From: Solenopsis invicta
Lineage: Eukaryota > Arthropoda > Insecta > Hymenoptera > Formicidae
Assembly: GCF_016802725.1 (NCBI RefSeq)
Contig: NC_052670.1
Coordinates: 13,102,141-13,166,140 of the forward strand
Reading direction: 5' to 3'
DNA length: 64,000 nucleotides
Program-made: the position numbers and the translations under genes
The notes under the pieces: model-generated
Seen by the model: the letters and a program-made list of their open reading frames with translations, nothing else
Told to the model about the DNA's origin: nothing
The model's database searches: none
Shown here: positions 45,501-58,820 of the stretch, piece by piece
Layout of the letters: each line of letters starts with the position of its first letter
Position numbering within the stretch: position 1 is the first letter of the stretch

Positions 45501-48240
45501 TAAATAGTCATGATTTGTTACTACCTGAAAAACAAAATCTCATAAGGTAACAAATCATAACTTTTCAATTAAAAATTTGACATGTTAACGCGAGCATGAC
45601 GAATCTTTAGGCCAGCTTAAACGTTATGGCATGAATATTTTCGTAGTGAAAATAAGTAGTGTGTAAAAAAATCCATAACAAATCACTCTTTTTTTACTAA
45701 AAAGTTTACCACTTTGACTTAGCGGCTTCTTCGGCCTACGTAAACAATATGACACTTACTTTCCAAATGGTTTTGTTTATGTAAATAATTATTAAAAACA
45801 AATGTTAAGTGGTAAGATATTAGAAAAAAAGCGAAAAATTTTTTACAACTTTAATCATAAATTAATTATAAAATCGCAGGAGGTCTGCCATACTTTTACG
45901 TTTCCTTCACATTTACCACCTAAATTACAAATTAATAAAAGTTTTAATTAAATCAACACAAAAAAAGTATTTTCATCTCACGTACTATGATAATAAAATT
46001 ATTCATATTTATCTACATTAATAATATAACATTTTCAAAAAAAATTTTTTTTTAATGTTTTAAGACGAAGTACCTAATAATTATTAAAAATGTATTAACT
46101 TATAGAAATTGTACAAAACATATTAAATATATACCATACATGCTGAACATACGTTACTATATAACTTACTTCCTCCATTATAAGTTCTCCTGCAAAACAA
46201 TAGATGAAAGTATTGGCCAATAACATAATAAGAAGGATTATTGAGTAATATACTTGAGCAAGAATAGTTTTATTCATTTTTCTATTAGTAAGTAACTGGA
46301 ACATATTAATTATGAGAAAATTAACAAATACGTATACATTAAAATATTTTCACAAATTTGTTTTACTTACAAGGGTAAACAAGAAGCCGCTTAGGCAAAA
46401 TACGATACCGAAATGGAGTACCATTATTAACATCATTGCACAATACATATTTTCAATATTGTCGGCAAATCTAGGAATAAAAATATTTAAAAAATTATTA
46501 CATTACACAAAGAAAATTATACATATCTACAGAATTGCATATATGTAATATATAAATTAAACATAAAATGTAATATAATTTCTTTACTTTTATAGCTACA
46601 CATTTGAAATAATAATACACAAACATTAATAATAACTACATGATATAAGGGATAACACCTCATACAGGTAAATAAAGCATGAATAAAGTGTTAAATTTAG
46701 TAGAGAGAAAAATCTCTATCTCTATCTCTTTGCAATTTTCAGAATAATTATAAGAGTTGTTTTAATAATAATAAGAGTTTATTTATTAAAAATTTATGAA
46801 TAGTCGTACACACATTTGTGAAATATCTTATTTAATTACATATGTATTATAAATAAATGTTTGTGCTAAATTATATATAAAAAAATTAATATTTCAAATT
46901 TAGATGTTCGTCTAAAAATGAAATGGATATTATCACTGTCAAATTTGTTCGTAAAATTTTATTGTTGCAATAAAAACTCACACCTGATAAGACGTAAGTG
47001 GGATGATACGACGTCATTTAAAGCTTTACTGAAATTTGTACACGAAACCAAATTAACTAATCGACATTTAAAGTTCTCTAACTGGCCACAGATGTGAAGA
47101 GTTACTAGTAATAAAAAAATATCTACAGACATGTAAATAATAGTTGCGAAAAAGATCGTTATTGAATGAAGAAAATATGTCAATTCAAACTGCGGACTCT
47201 TATTGGTATCGTAGAAATGATATGCTTCCAGCGGTAATGGCTTCTGATTCTCTGTCAAATTCGATATGTGTATTACTTGTATGCCAAAAGAAGGAAAAAT
47301 GATTACGGTGGACATCGCGATTATAGAGAAAATATATCCAATGATTACAACCAATCGAGCAGTTCGTGCTCGTTTTATCATCACACTTCTTTCTTTATTC
47401 GACTTAAATGCCATCCAATCTTCTGCCATCATATCCACAATCGACAAAAAAACTTGGAAACATAAATAAAGCTATATTAAAATGCCTAAATATTCAATTA
47501 TTTATAAGTATATTATATTTATATTATAATTATATTATATTTATATTATAATAAAACACTTTTCTTATTTTTTATAATGTAAATGTGATATATTGTTATA
47601 TGTAAACTATTAACGGGTAAATTATCATTAAAATTTTGAGGTACAATACATATCTGTTTTAAAATATTATTTAAAAAGGAATGTAATGCTAACATATTAT
47701 TTTTAATAATTGTAAACATACCTTTTCGTTTTGTTCGCATGATAATGTATTTTACTGGTACTGTTAACAGAGGTAATGTAATATGTAAAATATCTATTAC
47801 AAGTACCATATCGCTCCAAGCATGCATAATTGCAAATATCATTGGAACATTAGAAACAAATATTAATAATATTAAAATGATGCCCGCATGAAGTCTCGAC
47901 CACAAACTTTTCATCCTGTCATTTTTAGGCCACAAGCCTATAATTTCCAAACCTAATCGATGCATTTCAACCGCCCATACGAAATCTAATTATTTATATA
48001 TTGTTATATAACATAAAAAAAATTTGAATGGAATAATTATAAATTTGTATATAAACTTAAAAAATTATTCATTATAAATCAATATGATAATTGGTATGAA
48101 TGGATTTAATTAGAACAAAATTATACAAATTATTAAATTACATATAATTATTAGAACATTGATAACAAATTAATCAAATATGATACGAAATATGCCACGA
48201 AATTGTTACCTTTATATCCCGAAGATTCTTTAATGTCCAT
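42569..48240 (-). CDS. OR-G: odorant receptor, complete, 399 aa
   Basis: Complete 7tm_6 receptor, more diverged than A-F. Exons: 48240-48210 (MDIKESSGYK), 47985-47722 (264 nt), 47452-46984, 46470-46371, 46295-46170, 44592-44437, 42622-42569 (1200 nt with TAA). Exon 2 starts DFVWAVEMHRLGLEIIGLWP. Exon 3 starts VFLSIVDMMAEDW, carries the NLT sequon and ends HLRLIR with donor CAG|GTGTGAG. Exon 4 starts FADNIENMYCAMML; exon 5 reads LLTNRKMNKTILAQVYYS and ends YCFAGELIMEE; exon 6 reads CDGVYRATCDLEWYKLKARK; exon 7 starts with ATA (IIKTSSGYISFLLTKHS). Intron 5 (1.6 kb) and intron 6 (1.8 kb) each carry a foldback element. The assignment of exon 7 rests on homology, because it is 1.8 kb from exon 6. 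Confidence 0.88.
43765..44331. mobile_element. Nested TIR elements in OR-G intron 6
   Basis: Outer ends CTTAAGGGGATCCTGAAGTC-like (43768) and its inverted partner GACTTCAGTATTCTCTTAAG (about 44313) pair. Inside, about 43888-44106 is a truncated copy of the 22623-23050 foldback (shared ATGGCTTGAA, TACGTGTTTCTTACTTTGATCCGTA-like end). One element therefore appears to have jumped into the other. Confidence 0.5.
45155..45925. mobile_element. Foldback element, about 770 bp, in OR-G intron 5
   Basis: Two arms of about 370 bp meet near 45535. Paired landmarks are GTATGGCCGACCTCCTGCGG with (reverse complement) GTATGGCAGACCTCCTGCGA; AAAAAAAGAGTGATTTGTTA on both arms; and AGTCATGATTTGTTACT with AAGTTATGATTTGTTACC next to the centre. 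Arms are diverged but colinear. No coding capacity. Confidence 0.75.
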
Positions 48241-48291
48241 GTTTAGAAGTTTACTAATGTAGAAAAGAATATCCTGCTTTTATCATGTACT

Positions 48292-48384
48292 GTAACACAA
48301 CATTCACGCATTCTCTACATGGAAGAACAGAATGTCATCAACCTTGTCAAACGCATTAAATATTAAAAATGCTATCTCCAGTTG
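48292..48384 (-). promoter_or_regulatory. Proximal upstream block of OR-G, dyad degenerate
   Basis: The second block (AGATAGCATTTTTAATATTT) is clear at about 48384-48354, 114-144 bp upstream. The dyad position (48307-48292) keeps GTGAAT on one side, but the other half-site has decayed (GTTAC). Confidence 0.4.
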
Positions 48385-49174
48385 ATTACCTCTGTTGGTA
48401 TCGTAAGAAAAAGTTTACAGGCGTATAGAAAGTTATAAAACTTATATCCAATCTAATGAAACGAATATTTTGTCTACTAAGACGAAAAATGGAAAATATT
48501 GTACCGCAGTGTATCTCAAGAGTTTGACGAATATTGGTTTGAATTTTTTTTTTATTACTTTATTATTTATGCGATTACTTCGAAATGTGAAACAGTATAA
48601 TAGCATTTTTTACGAGGTTCTATACATGTGCATAATAGTTCAGAAATATTATAGCCACATTATAAGATAATACGATAGTACGTATCTTTTGAATGTCTCT
48701 CCAAAAGCCACATCTATCACCATGCATAAATGTGATATTATATTACTATTATCTTTATAAGAGAGAAACCGTAAGACATATTTCGTAATTATTTTTCATG
48801 GATTACTTTTAGTAGAATTTTGACATCCTGGAGAGTATAAACCTGGCAATTTAAGACAGCTTTCAAAAGTGTGGCATCATTCTCATAATATTATAGAGTG
48901 ATGAATGTGTTTTATTATACGCCCAACTTTTTTCAAATTAAATTAATGGCAAAATACATAAATAATTGTAAATGCATGTATCTTACCTTGTTTCTGTATC
49001 CTATATTGTTTTGAAAAAATGTATAAAATAGTCAAATATAATTATCTATTCTTCATAAAACTGTTTTTGCAATAAAAAGTAATAATACTATTATACATAT
49101 ATGTAATTAAGGTTGGCAAAAATTATTCGTATGTTTTAAAATCATGTTTTAAACACGTTGTAAATAATATAATA

Positions 49175-49834
49175 CGAGGTGTAACAGAAAAGTAATGAGA
49201 CCGATTTTTTTTGCAACAATTCTACTTTATTTTTATACATCAATGTTATCTCTCTTAAAGTAGTTTCTTTACATACAGGCAGCTATACATCGGCGGAGGC
49301 GTTGTTTCCAGTCTTCGTAGTTCTGCTGGAAAGCCTCAACTGGAATCATTTTCAACTCTTTGGTTACGCTACTATGAATGTTATCGATAGTACTAAGATA
49401 ACGTCCTTTTAAGCGGTTTTTTATCTTGGGGAACACAAAAAAAGTTACACGGACTGAGATCGGGTCAGGGGGACTGAGGAACCACAGAAATCCCTTTTTT
49501 CGTCAAAAAAAAGGGAAAAAAGGGATTTCTGTGGTTTCTCAGCTCTCCTATTCGCCGAATCTCAGTCCGTGTGACTTTTTTTGTTCCCTAAGATAAAAAA
49601 CCATGTAAAATGACGTCATCTTGGTACGATTGATAACCAAAAAATTGTAACCGAGGAACTGAAGGTGATTCCAGTTGAAGTCTTCCAGCAGTGTTACGAA
49701 GACTCGAAACAACGCCTCCGCCAATGTATAACTGCCCAAGAGAACTACTTTGAGAGAGATAACATTGATGTACAAAAATAAAATAAAATTGTTGCAGAAA
49801 AAAAATCAGTCTCATTACTTTTCTGCCACACCTC
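49175..49834. mobile_element. Long palindrome made from a mariner-like 3' end
   Basis: Two arms of about 325 bp (49175-49502 and 49510-49834) are separated by only a few bases. Tips: CGAGGTGTAACAGAAAAGTA and (reverse complement) CGAGGTGTGGCAGAAAAGTA. The plus strand of the right arm reads like a transposase tail (FQQCYEDSKQRLRQCI, then DNIDVQK), which resembles the C-terminus of mariner transposases. Each arm therefore carries its own copy of the element's end, inverted. No catalytic domain. Confidence 0.75.
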
Positions 49835-52800
49835 GTGTAACAACTACTCAGCCATAATACAATGATTTTTACTCCGATAAACATTATGGAGTAATAAATT
49901 GATATATAAATCTTATTATTTACGAAGAAAACATAGATTAGTGAATTATAAGCTCCGTTTTGTTTTGCTTAATGATTTAGTAGATATTATATTTTATCTT
50001 ATGAAAAACTTGGAATGATAAATAGTAAACCATTTTGTGTTTTCTGACATATCTGACATTAACTGTTTTTCTTCATCCCATATTTAACCAATTCAGTCTC
50101 AAACCACAGAGTTACATGTATAACGCATACAAAATCCAAACATTTACGATATTTATCTTTAAATAAAAGTACACAAACTTGAGTCTTATATTCCACTATC
50201 ATCTTTAAAGTAGTCCTCTTAGAAATACATACGTACATTGATCTCAACATTCTTGCCACGAATGACTCTAGAAATATTTTTTCAGATATGAATGCGTTTA
50301 AAGTTTCCTGAAAGCTTCTTCAGCTTGGATGTCTCTGGAAGACCCAGTTCTTCAGAATAAGCCACTTCTCTAAATGTTTTCGCCGTATGTCTTCATTCAG
50401 CTGCTATAAGATTTTCCAATAGAACATTCATTATTTGACCAGAAGGATTGGTTTGACATCATAAACAGAAATCAAATACACACAGGTACTCTTAAACATA
50501 CTCACCGAAAAGAACTGTCAAACAATATTTGTGACAGAAGCACTGTGATTAATATGTACAATTCCAAGGAGATTTCTTTGAAAATAGAAAGGTACATAAA
50601 ATGCATAAAATCGAAGCTTAGTATTTTTATTTATGGACAAATTAATTTAAGAAATAATGATCGACAAAGTTTTTTTTATTTACGTATTATATAAAGTTAT
50701 GCTATATTTAATCATCGTTTTCATTGCAATTTTGGTCGCAATCGAAACAAAAATTTATATGTTTTTAAGTTGTAATAACTATCAAATGTTTAAAGCAAAG
50801 ATTATTCACACCAAGCACATTTAACAAAAGAAACATTTTTATAAAAGCGCTGCTTGTTCGTCATTGACGAAGAGAAGCAGATTTCATTAACATTTAGAAA
50901 TATATATCCCTTAATTCAATTAATCTTATTGCATTTCAAATCATTATATATACATAAAATTTTTTGAAATTTTCATAATTACGATGAAAAAAGATGAGGT
51001 TTAGTAGATCTAGCGATGTGTCGCCTAATTAAATATCTCGTTATACACTATACAGATTTCCACATACGTAGATTTTAAATAATCTCTAAATGAATTTCTA
51101 TAAATTCTCATGGATTCTCACAGAAATCTACCTAGAAACTTTTAATAAAAAAAAATAAAAATAATTCTCAAAAACAAAAATAACCAATATTTTACTATAT
51201 TTCTACACTTAAAAAATAAAATAATTATGCAGTGCTTCTTCAACCACCGTACTTGACGTTTCTTATTATAACCGTTTCTGCGACGTCTTATTTAAATAAG
51301 TTAAATTCTGAGCGCTTTTTGGTGCATTGATTTTTCTTTTATTGGTGCATCAACTATTAAATTTTGACTATGTCTGTTTTTGAGTGCAAGCATTGTACAC
51401 CATTTTCGGGCCGAACAACTTACAATTTATGTCGCTTCTCTACGAGAATACCCTCAACCTCACTACAGACGAAAATTATTTTTATTTCTACGCATTTTTA
51501 TCTCTATTACAACCAAATTAAGTAAAAATAAAATATTAATTTTCAATCATTCACAAAAAACATATCTTTATATAGAATATTTATAAACAAAAACATTTTA
51601 TAAACTATGACATTAGATCTTAATTATATGCTTAATATACAAGGTTCGAAGCAAAAATAAATAACAAAGAAACTAAACGTTAGTTTCCGTTCAAATTAGT
51701 TTTAAAATAATTATTAATCACAAAAACTTTCTTAGAGTTTGTTCTTTTCTTAAACACGCAATTATCTTTAAACTGATTTTTAATTCTTTATTCTTTGGAA
51801 AGTTCTAGGTATTTGAGCGCAACTTTCGTTTCTTAAAAGTTAGCAGCATTCTAAAATATCATTCTCAAATTTAACTCCCACACATAATAAACAATAATAA
51901 AACAAAAATAACAATTATTACAACAATGATCATATGAATGGGTTTTGTCTAGAGAGAAGTCTTTTCTAAAAAGATATATATTTACTTCAAAAGAAACTTG
52001 ATTTGACATTTATTAATTTCTATAGTTAGGAAGTTAAATAATATTATATTATAATAAACATTATTTTATTATAATATGCAACAATATATTATTCTAAAAT
52101 AACGTATATATAACAAATATCTAATGTATGTGTAATATGTGTTTTTATAAATACGACCCATACACATACAACCATATCATTACAAAGTTTTTGTTGCACT
52201 TAACAAAACCAAAGTTGTTGCTGGTACTATTTTTAAGACTCCTTTTTTTATATTTTCAATAACATCACATTTTTTAACGTACAAGTAACAGGCGTAAAAT
52301 AGTTTCCTAAATGTTAAATTTAAAAGTTGGCTTATTATAGTGCTGGGCCTTATTTAACTCAAGTATCTTAATAAATTAACACTTAACAATGAACAACATA
52401 CTGCGAAGAAAAGTTCAAAATATTGACAACCAAATATTCTTGTGAAATTTTCTTCGATATTTATTGATTGTATAAAGGTTTAGTGATGTTGAAATATACA
52501 TTTATGTGAAACATATCTCATTTTTCTTATTAATTGGTTTATTTCTTAGGAATAAAATTTTTAGAAAAGAAACATTTTATCCCAAAATTAAGTTTTAAGT
52601 GCGTTTAATAAATTATTTAGTTTAATGCAACAAAATAAATTTACTTTTAGCAAATAAACCATTTATTTGTACATTGCGTTATTACCTAGATAAGATATAC
52701 GTATATTTTATAAAAATATATATTTCAAAGAATATTTCGTAGAAATATACATTTTGTCACAAGTTTTTTATAACTAATAAGTACCAAAGAGAATCACATG

Positions 52801-53123
52801 ATTCTCAATATTTCGACTTTTTTTTAGTGTAAATAACAAGCAAAACAAAACTTTACTTCTGCTGAATAACAATTGCTAAATACAATTGTTATTCAATTAT
52901 TTATTTGAAGTTTTGAAAACATCCATTTGTTTCCTAAATAAAAACTAAGTATTAAATTTTTTATAGGATTGCTTCCTATTTTTGCACTAAACTATACTGG
53001 GACGTCCCTTTTCGGTTTCACTAACTTTCAAATATTTAGGTACCTATTTCACTCTTATTGTTAATCTGCATTAGTTCAAAAAGTTCAAGAATAGAAAACG
53101 AACAGATTATATTATCGTGATCT

Positions 53124-56100
53124 TCAACTATGTTTTGTCAGCAAGAAAGATATGTAGCCAGATGATGTCTTTAATATCTGAAAATAGTTATGTTTGTGAA
53201 ATGTGTTAAACTTAGTTCAAATCTTTTTACTGTGTATAGGTTACATTAAAAGCTTGCATGCTCTGCAAGATGTAAAAATAAAAATTTTAAATAATCTTAC
53301 GCTGCAAAAACTAGCCATTGTTAATGGAATAATTTTTCCTGCAGTAATGCGAAAAGGCTGATGGGCTCGTATCATTAATAAAACGAGATTTCTTGCCTTT
53401 TTTGATTCCAATTTATACCATTTAAGATCGCATACGGCACGATGTAATTCATTGCACTTAAAAAATGTATAGAATGATTTCCATTAACGTCGATGATTTC
53501 CATTTTAAGAAATGTCATATTAGTAAGAATATTTTAATTAAATTTTAATTAAATTTTTATGCAATTAAATTTTAATGAATGATTGAATTTAATTAAACTT
53601 TTATTAATGATTGAAGTAGATTTTATAAATTATAAGCTTGTTTAATTTAACAAATTTACATTTTAATTAATGTTATTACAGAAAGTTTCTACTAAACGTA
53701 TTCAAATGTGTAATAAAACAAATTTTCAATACTTTTTCTCAGTAATCTAATATCAAATATAACAACGAATAGAAACATAATTATAAAGATGAATAGAGAC
53801 TTTAAAACAAAATATATTGCCAGGTTTTATAGGCATTACGATCCTATACGGCTTTGTGCGAGCAGAGGAGAAGGGAGCTTTCCCACCTTTTTACAGGCGA
53901 AGCTCGCGCGAAACGGATGATTTTTCGTTCGGTTTCTCTCACAGTGAATAGAGTCTAGAAAAGACGTCTCCATAATCTTCAGTACTTTATATAAATGTCC
54001 ATACAAAAAGAACGAAACGTCATTTAAACACCCATACGACGTTAAATTGTTGCTTGATAAAGAAATACAGATTTTCAATCCTACAGTTTATATATGAAAA
54101 AAAGTTATGTAATGTACATGTATACATTTGCATATATTCTATAATGTTTTCTTTTTATTATAAATAAATATATACTTTTACAACAAAACAGTTTACTTTT
54201 TTTAAACAAAATCAATTTTTTAAATCTTTATGTGGGCACGGCGGGACCAAATTATTACTTCTGTTTTTTTTTCAAATATGTAATTTCACATTATTATAAT
54301 TAACTTCTTAAGTAGTAAATAATTTTATAATTTTGAGCCTCTAGAATTGATTAAATAAAATGTCAATGAATGTAATTATTAAGTTTTTTTTATTTAAAAT
54401 ATGATTATTAGCAAAGTTAATATAAAATATATAAATGTAGAAAGAATCATAAAGTATCCCCTTCTCCTCTACTATATATATATATTTAACAATTTATGAA
54501 AGTTACTATCTTTATCATAACATAAATCATAATTTTACGAAATTTATATCATTATTATATTATTATTTCACTTGATTGTATAACTTACTTGTTTCAATAC
54601 AAGCTCTCCAGCACTACAATAGACTAAAGTATTCATCAATAAGATAAAAAGATGAATTGATGAAAAGTAAATTTGTGTAATAATGGCTTCATTCATTTTT
54701 TTCTCATTAAGTATCTGGAATGTATAAGTTATAAAAAAATGGAAAAAGATAAGTAAAATACTTTTGTATGTATTAAAATTAAAACATTTACTTAAATTTT
54801 TGTTTTACTTACAACAGTAAACAGGAAACCACTTAGACAAAATACTATAGTGAAATAAAATATTGATATTAACATCATCAAACAGTACGTATTTTCAATA
54901 TTGTCTGCAAATCTGTAAAAGTAAGGATACTTAAAAAGCTGGCACATTAAAACATAGAAAACCGTACAAGACGTATAGAAATAAGTGTTACAAAATTTCA
55001 AATATGATTCGATAAATGTCTTTAAAAGTATTGAAAGTTTCAGCCAAAAGTTGTGAAAACGGTCTGTAGTAAAAACAAATAATACTTAAATATTAAAAAA
55101 TTTTTTTGTAATAAGAAATTTTTCAAAATTGTTGTATTGCTAATGCTGTTTCCTATAAAAATTATTACAAAATTCATACCTGATAAGTCTTAAATGTGAT
55201 GCTATGATGTTGTTCAAAGCTTCGTTAAAATTTTTGCATGCGACCAAATTAACTAGTCGATATCTAAAATTCTCTAACTGACCACAAATGTGAAGAATCA
55301 ATAGTAATAAAAAAATATCTACAGTCATGTAAATTGTAATTGATAATAAGATTGTTATGGTCTGTATGAAAAATGTCAATTCGAATTGCGGACTTTTATC
55401 TACATCGTAGAAATGATATGTATCCAGCAGCAATGCCTTATTTCCACTTGTAAAATTCGTTAAAAACATTACTTCATTGCCAAAATAAGTAAGCGTAACT
55501 ACTGTGACTACTGCGATTATGGAGGTAACATATCCAACGATCATAATTAATCGAGCAGTTTGTGCTCGTTTTATCATCACACCTCTCTCTATATCTGATT
55601 TGAATGCCATCCAATCTTCCGCCATCGTATTCACCATCGACAAGAGAACTTTATAGTATAAAAAAGTCATATTGTCAAAATGCCAAAATATTGAACATTT
55701 TATACACGTATTATAATGATATACATATATTACACCGTGTATAAATAAACCATTAATAAAAATATTAATTGTAAAATATCCTGGACCAAAAGATAATAAA
55801 TTATGAAAATATTTTATAATTTATTTTAATACTTTATCATATATTGTTATACACACAATAAATCGGAATATCTTTTCTGATCTTACAGACACTTATCAAT
55901 TTAATACTGATTAATTATTTATTTTAATTACTTTATTTTCATTATTTTATTAAAAATTAAATCTTTATTTTAATTATTTATTTTAAATATTTTTAATATT
56001 TTTAATATTAAAAGCAAACACAAACTGCTCTTTGAATATTCAATAAGTAATTAATCACTACGTTCTAGTATTAAATTTCTCTAAGACTGATGGTCTCTAG

Positions 56101-58820
56101 TATTGAAACATAAAATATATTTGTAATAATAAATCAACTGGGTAGTTTAATCAAGTGACAGAATATAATATTAAACAGAACATAATATTTAATTTTAAAT
56201 AACTCTGAATACCTGTTTGTTTCCATCGCATGATAACGTATTTTAATGGTACTATTAACAAAGGTAATGCAATACGTAAAATATCTATTACAACTACCAT
56301 ATTGCCCCAAGATTGCATAGCCGCACTTATCATCGGAACATTAGAAACAAATATTAATAAAGTTAAAATAATGCTTGCATGAAGTTTTGACCACAAACTT
56401 TTCATAGCGACTGTATTATTTTTAGGCCATAAGCCAATCATTTCGAAACCCAAACGATGTATTTCAACTGCCCACATGAAATCTAACAAGAAACTTGCAT
56501 AAAATAATTATAAAGAAATAAAGTAAATTGGGGAAGACGTCACACTTAAATATTTTTTTCAAATAAATTTATCATGTTATAAAATTAAGCTACTTAATTA
56601 AGCTACTAAATAAAAACTTAATATAATATTTAAATCTTTATTTCTTTATACAAATAAAGTAATTAAAATTTTGACAATTTTGGAAAAAATATGAATTAAG
56701 TCCTGCAACTTGGCATTTTTTCCAATATATATTGGTAAGATGCCATCTCCTATGAGGGAAGATGCCACAAGTATTTAACCTCTTTGGTACGAACAACCTT
56801 TCCTTGCTGTCGACTTTAGTCGATGATTGTATACCGATAAAATTAAATAATATGATGTAACAGAAACTTGCATGTTTATCTACAATAGACAATCAAATTT
56901 AAATTAATAAAATTAAAAAATAAGTGATAAAATATAAATGAATAATGTTTTGCAAGTAACTTTTTATGATTTCATACTTTTACTGATTCAACATTTTATG
57001 ATAAACGACATTTTACATATTTGAAATGTTTAAAATTATATTACTTAAATAACACCTTATTTGCATTGTTGCTGGCATAGTACTGTATTATAATCTGTAT
57101 TTCTCTATCAGAACTGCAGCAACTGAGTTTTCATTTATTGGCAAATTAACCATCACAATATAACAACTTTGATATTATCTTGCTAACAACTTGCTAGCAA
57201 CTTTGAAATCGTCAGCATGAAAATGTTATTATCGTTATGTTCCCATAATAATTGTAAAATCATACAATGTGTGTGTTGTCATGTTGCCATATTTGTGACA
57301 AAACGAAGCAACTTTGATGCTGCTATTTTGCCGTTTGTTGCCGATGACACACGCACGCACGCGCGCACGCACGCAACACGCACGCACGCACGCAACACGC
57401 ACGCACGCATGCACGCACGCACGCACGCACACTTGCATGCACGCAGCACGCACGCACACACGCACGCACGCACGCACGTTCGCACACACGCACGCACGCT
57501 CGCACACACGCACACAATATTTTCTACATATGCTTTAATTCGAAATCGTTGAAGACAAATATATGGCAAGTTGCCAGCATTATAAACAATTTTTAAACAT
57601 TATTAAATTATTTGCGCGATTTGTTGAGATATGCTTTATAAATCTGTCTTCGGAGTATCTCATTCGTAATATACAATATTTTTACGAATAAAAGTATAAA
57701 AAAGATAAAAAGAATTAACAATAAAAAAAAATTAATTAAAAATAAAAGCAAAACAATAAAGAATTTAAAAAATATAAAAAAAAATATAGAGTCCATTACT
57801 GCAACGTTCCCGTTCATAACTCTGAGTTCGACTTGTAAGTGTGATGAGCATATTTGCAATGTCTAATTTTTTTTTATTTTATTGTCCTATTTATAAAATG
57901 TCATAGGTGATTTTCATAGATATTTTCATTCTGAATTTAAATCTCATTTTTTTCCATCACGTAAAGTTTATGATATTCTAATTGAAAATGCCCAAAATAA
58001 GCCTTGTTGAGACTTTTAGACAAAAACCTTCAGGATTACATATTGCGTTTCCGGTTTAAAAGAAAATTTGTAGACTTGTGTAATAAAATCAACGTCGATT
58101 TTATGATTTTGACGTTGAATCAACGTTAATTTTATTTCTGGCTGGGTGAAAAGCATTTAAAACTTTAATTCATAAAATCATATATCTTAACGAATGTATC
58201 AAGATTGCAAAATTATGGTTTGTATATACCAGCATCTTACCCTAAAATATTAGGAGAAGATGTCACTACAGCACGTACATATAATGTTTCCAAAATGTAA
58301 TCTATACCAGCCATCTGATTACCATGAAACATGATTCAAAACTGTATAACAATAACTTGGTTTTAAAATAAGCTTCGAATTACGGAGCTTATCTATTACG
58401 TTATCAAATATTATAAAGAACATATTTCACAACTTACCTCTTTGTACTCTTACAAAATCTTTGTTAACTCTTATTAGTAGTGGAAAATTTTCATTCATAT
58501 TTATAATTTTCCAACAGTCAAACACACACTTATGTACAATCAGAATAACTAACTTCTGATTTATGATGAATTTATAATATCATCAAAGTGGCTTCTTCCC
58601 TCAACCTGGGCATCATCCCCCGAATCACAAAATTGCATAAACTTACAAAATGAATTACAGTAAAATTTAGTATTATATATATAGTAAAAGTTCAAAAATA
58701 ATGATAAATTTCAAAAAATTACAATTATATTAATTTATTAAACACATAGAACATATTAAGCAAGAAAATGTATGATATAGAATTAGTACCTCTATAACCT
58801 AAAGACTTCTTAATATCCAT
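53124..58820 (-). CDS. OR-H: odorant receptor, complete, 401 aa
   Basis: Complete 7tm_6 receptor of the G-I type. Exons: 58820-58790 (MDIKKSLGYR), 56482-56213, 55648-55180, 54912-54813, 54714-54589, 53456-53301, 53177-53124 (1206 nt with TGA). Exon 2 starts DFMWAVEIHRLGFEMIGLWP. Exon 3 starts VLLSMVNTMAEDW, has NFT at the shared sequon position, and ends CGQLENFRYRL...HLRLIR. Exon 4 starts FADNIENTYCLMML; exon 5 reads ILNEKKMNEAIITQIYFS and ends YCSAGELVLKQ; exon 6 reads CNELHRAVCDLKWYKLESK; exon 7 starts with ATA (ILKTSSGYISFLLTKHS). The exon 1 donor is G|GTACTA, weaker than in the others, and intron 1 is long (2.3 kb, with an ACGC repeat). If exon 1 is wrong, the nearest exon-2 reading has no good start. 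Intron 3 is only 267 bp. Confidence 0.88.
53820..53980. other. GC-richer patch in OR-H intron 5
   Basis: About 160 bp (53830-53960) are clearly less AT-rich than their surroundings. The minus strand is open for 80 codons (53836-54078) with a basic stretch, but I recognise no family. It may be a fragment of a mobile element. Confidence 0.3.
57348..57515. repeat. (ACGC)n/(ACAC) microsatellite in OR-H intron 1
   Basis: About 165 bp of imperfect ACGC/ACAC tetramers. All long open frames here (HARTHA, CVRACVRA) are artefacts of the repeat. Confidence 0.95.

Larger units (their letters stand above)
48241..53123. other. Long spacer between OR-G and OR-H (4.9 kb)
   Basis: No receptor exon seen. The upstream block of OR-G runs to about 48740. 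A long palindrome derived from a mariner-like element lies at 49175-49834. The stretch 50040-50460 is less AT-rich and unlike anything else here, but shows no frame I recognise. From about 50500 to 53100 the sequence is plain AT-rich DNA with no structure I can name, ending in the 3' flank of OR-H. Confidence 0.5.

Noticed and set aside
50059..50259. Possible transposase remnant
   Set aside because: The frame has no motif I can match and the surroundings contain stops in all frames.
57217..57569. Several overlapping open frames of 64-111 codons
   Set aside because: They are translations of the ACGC/ACAC microsatellite on both strands.
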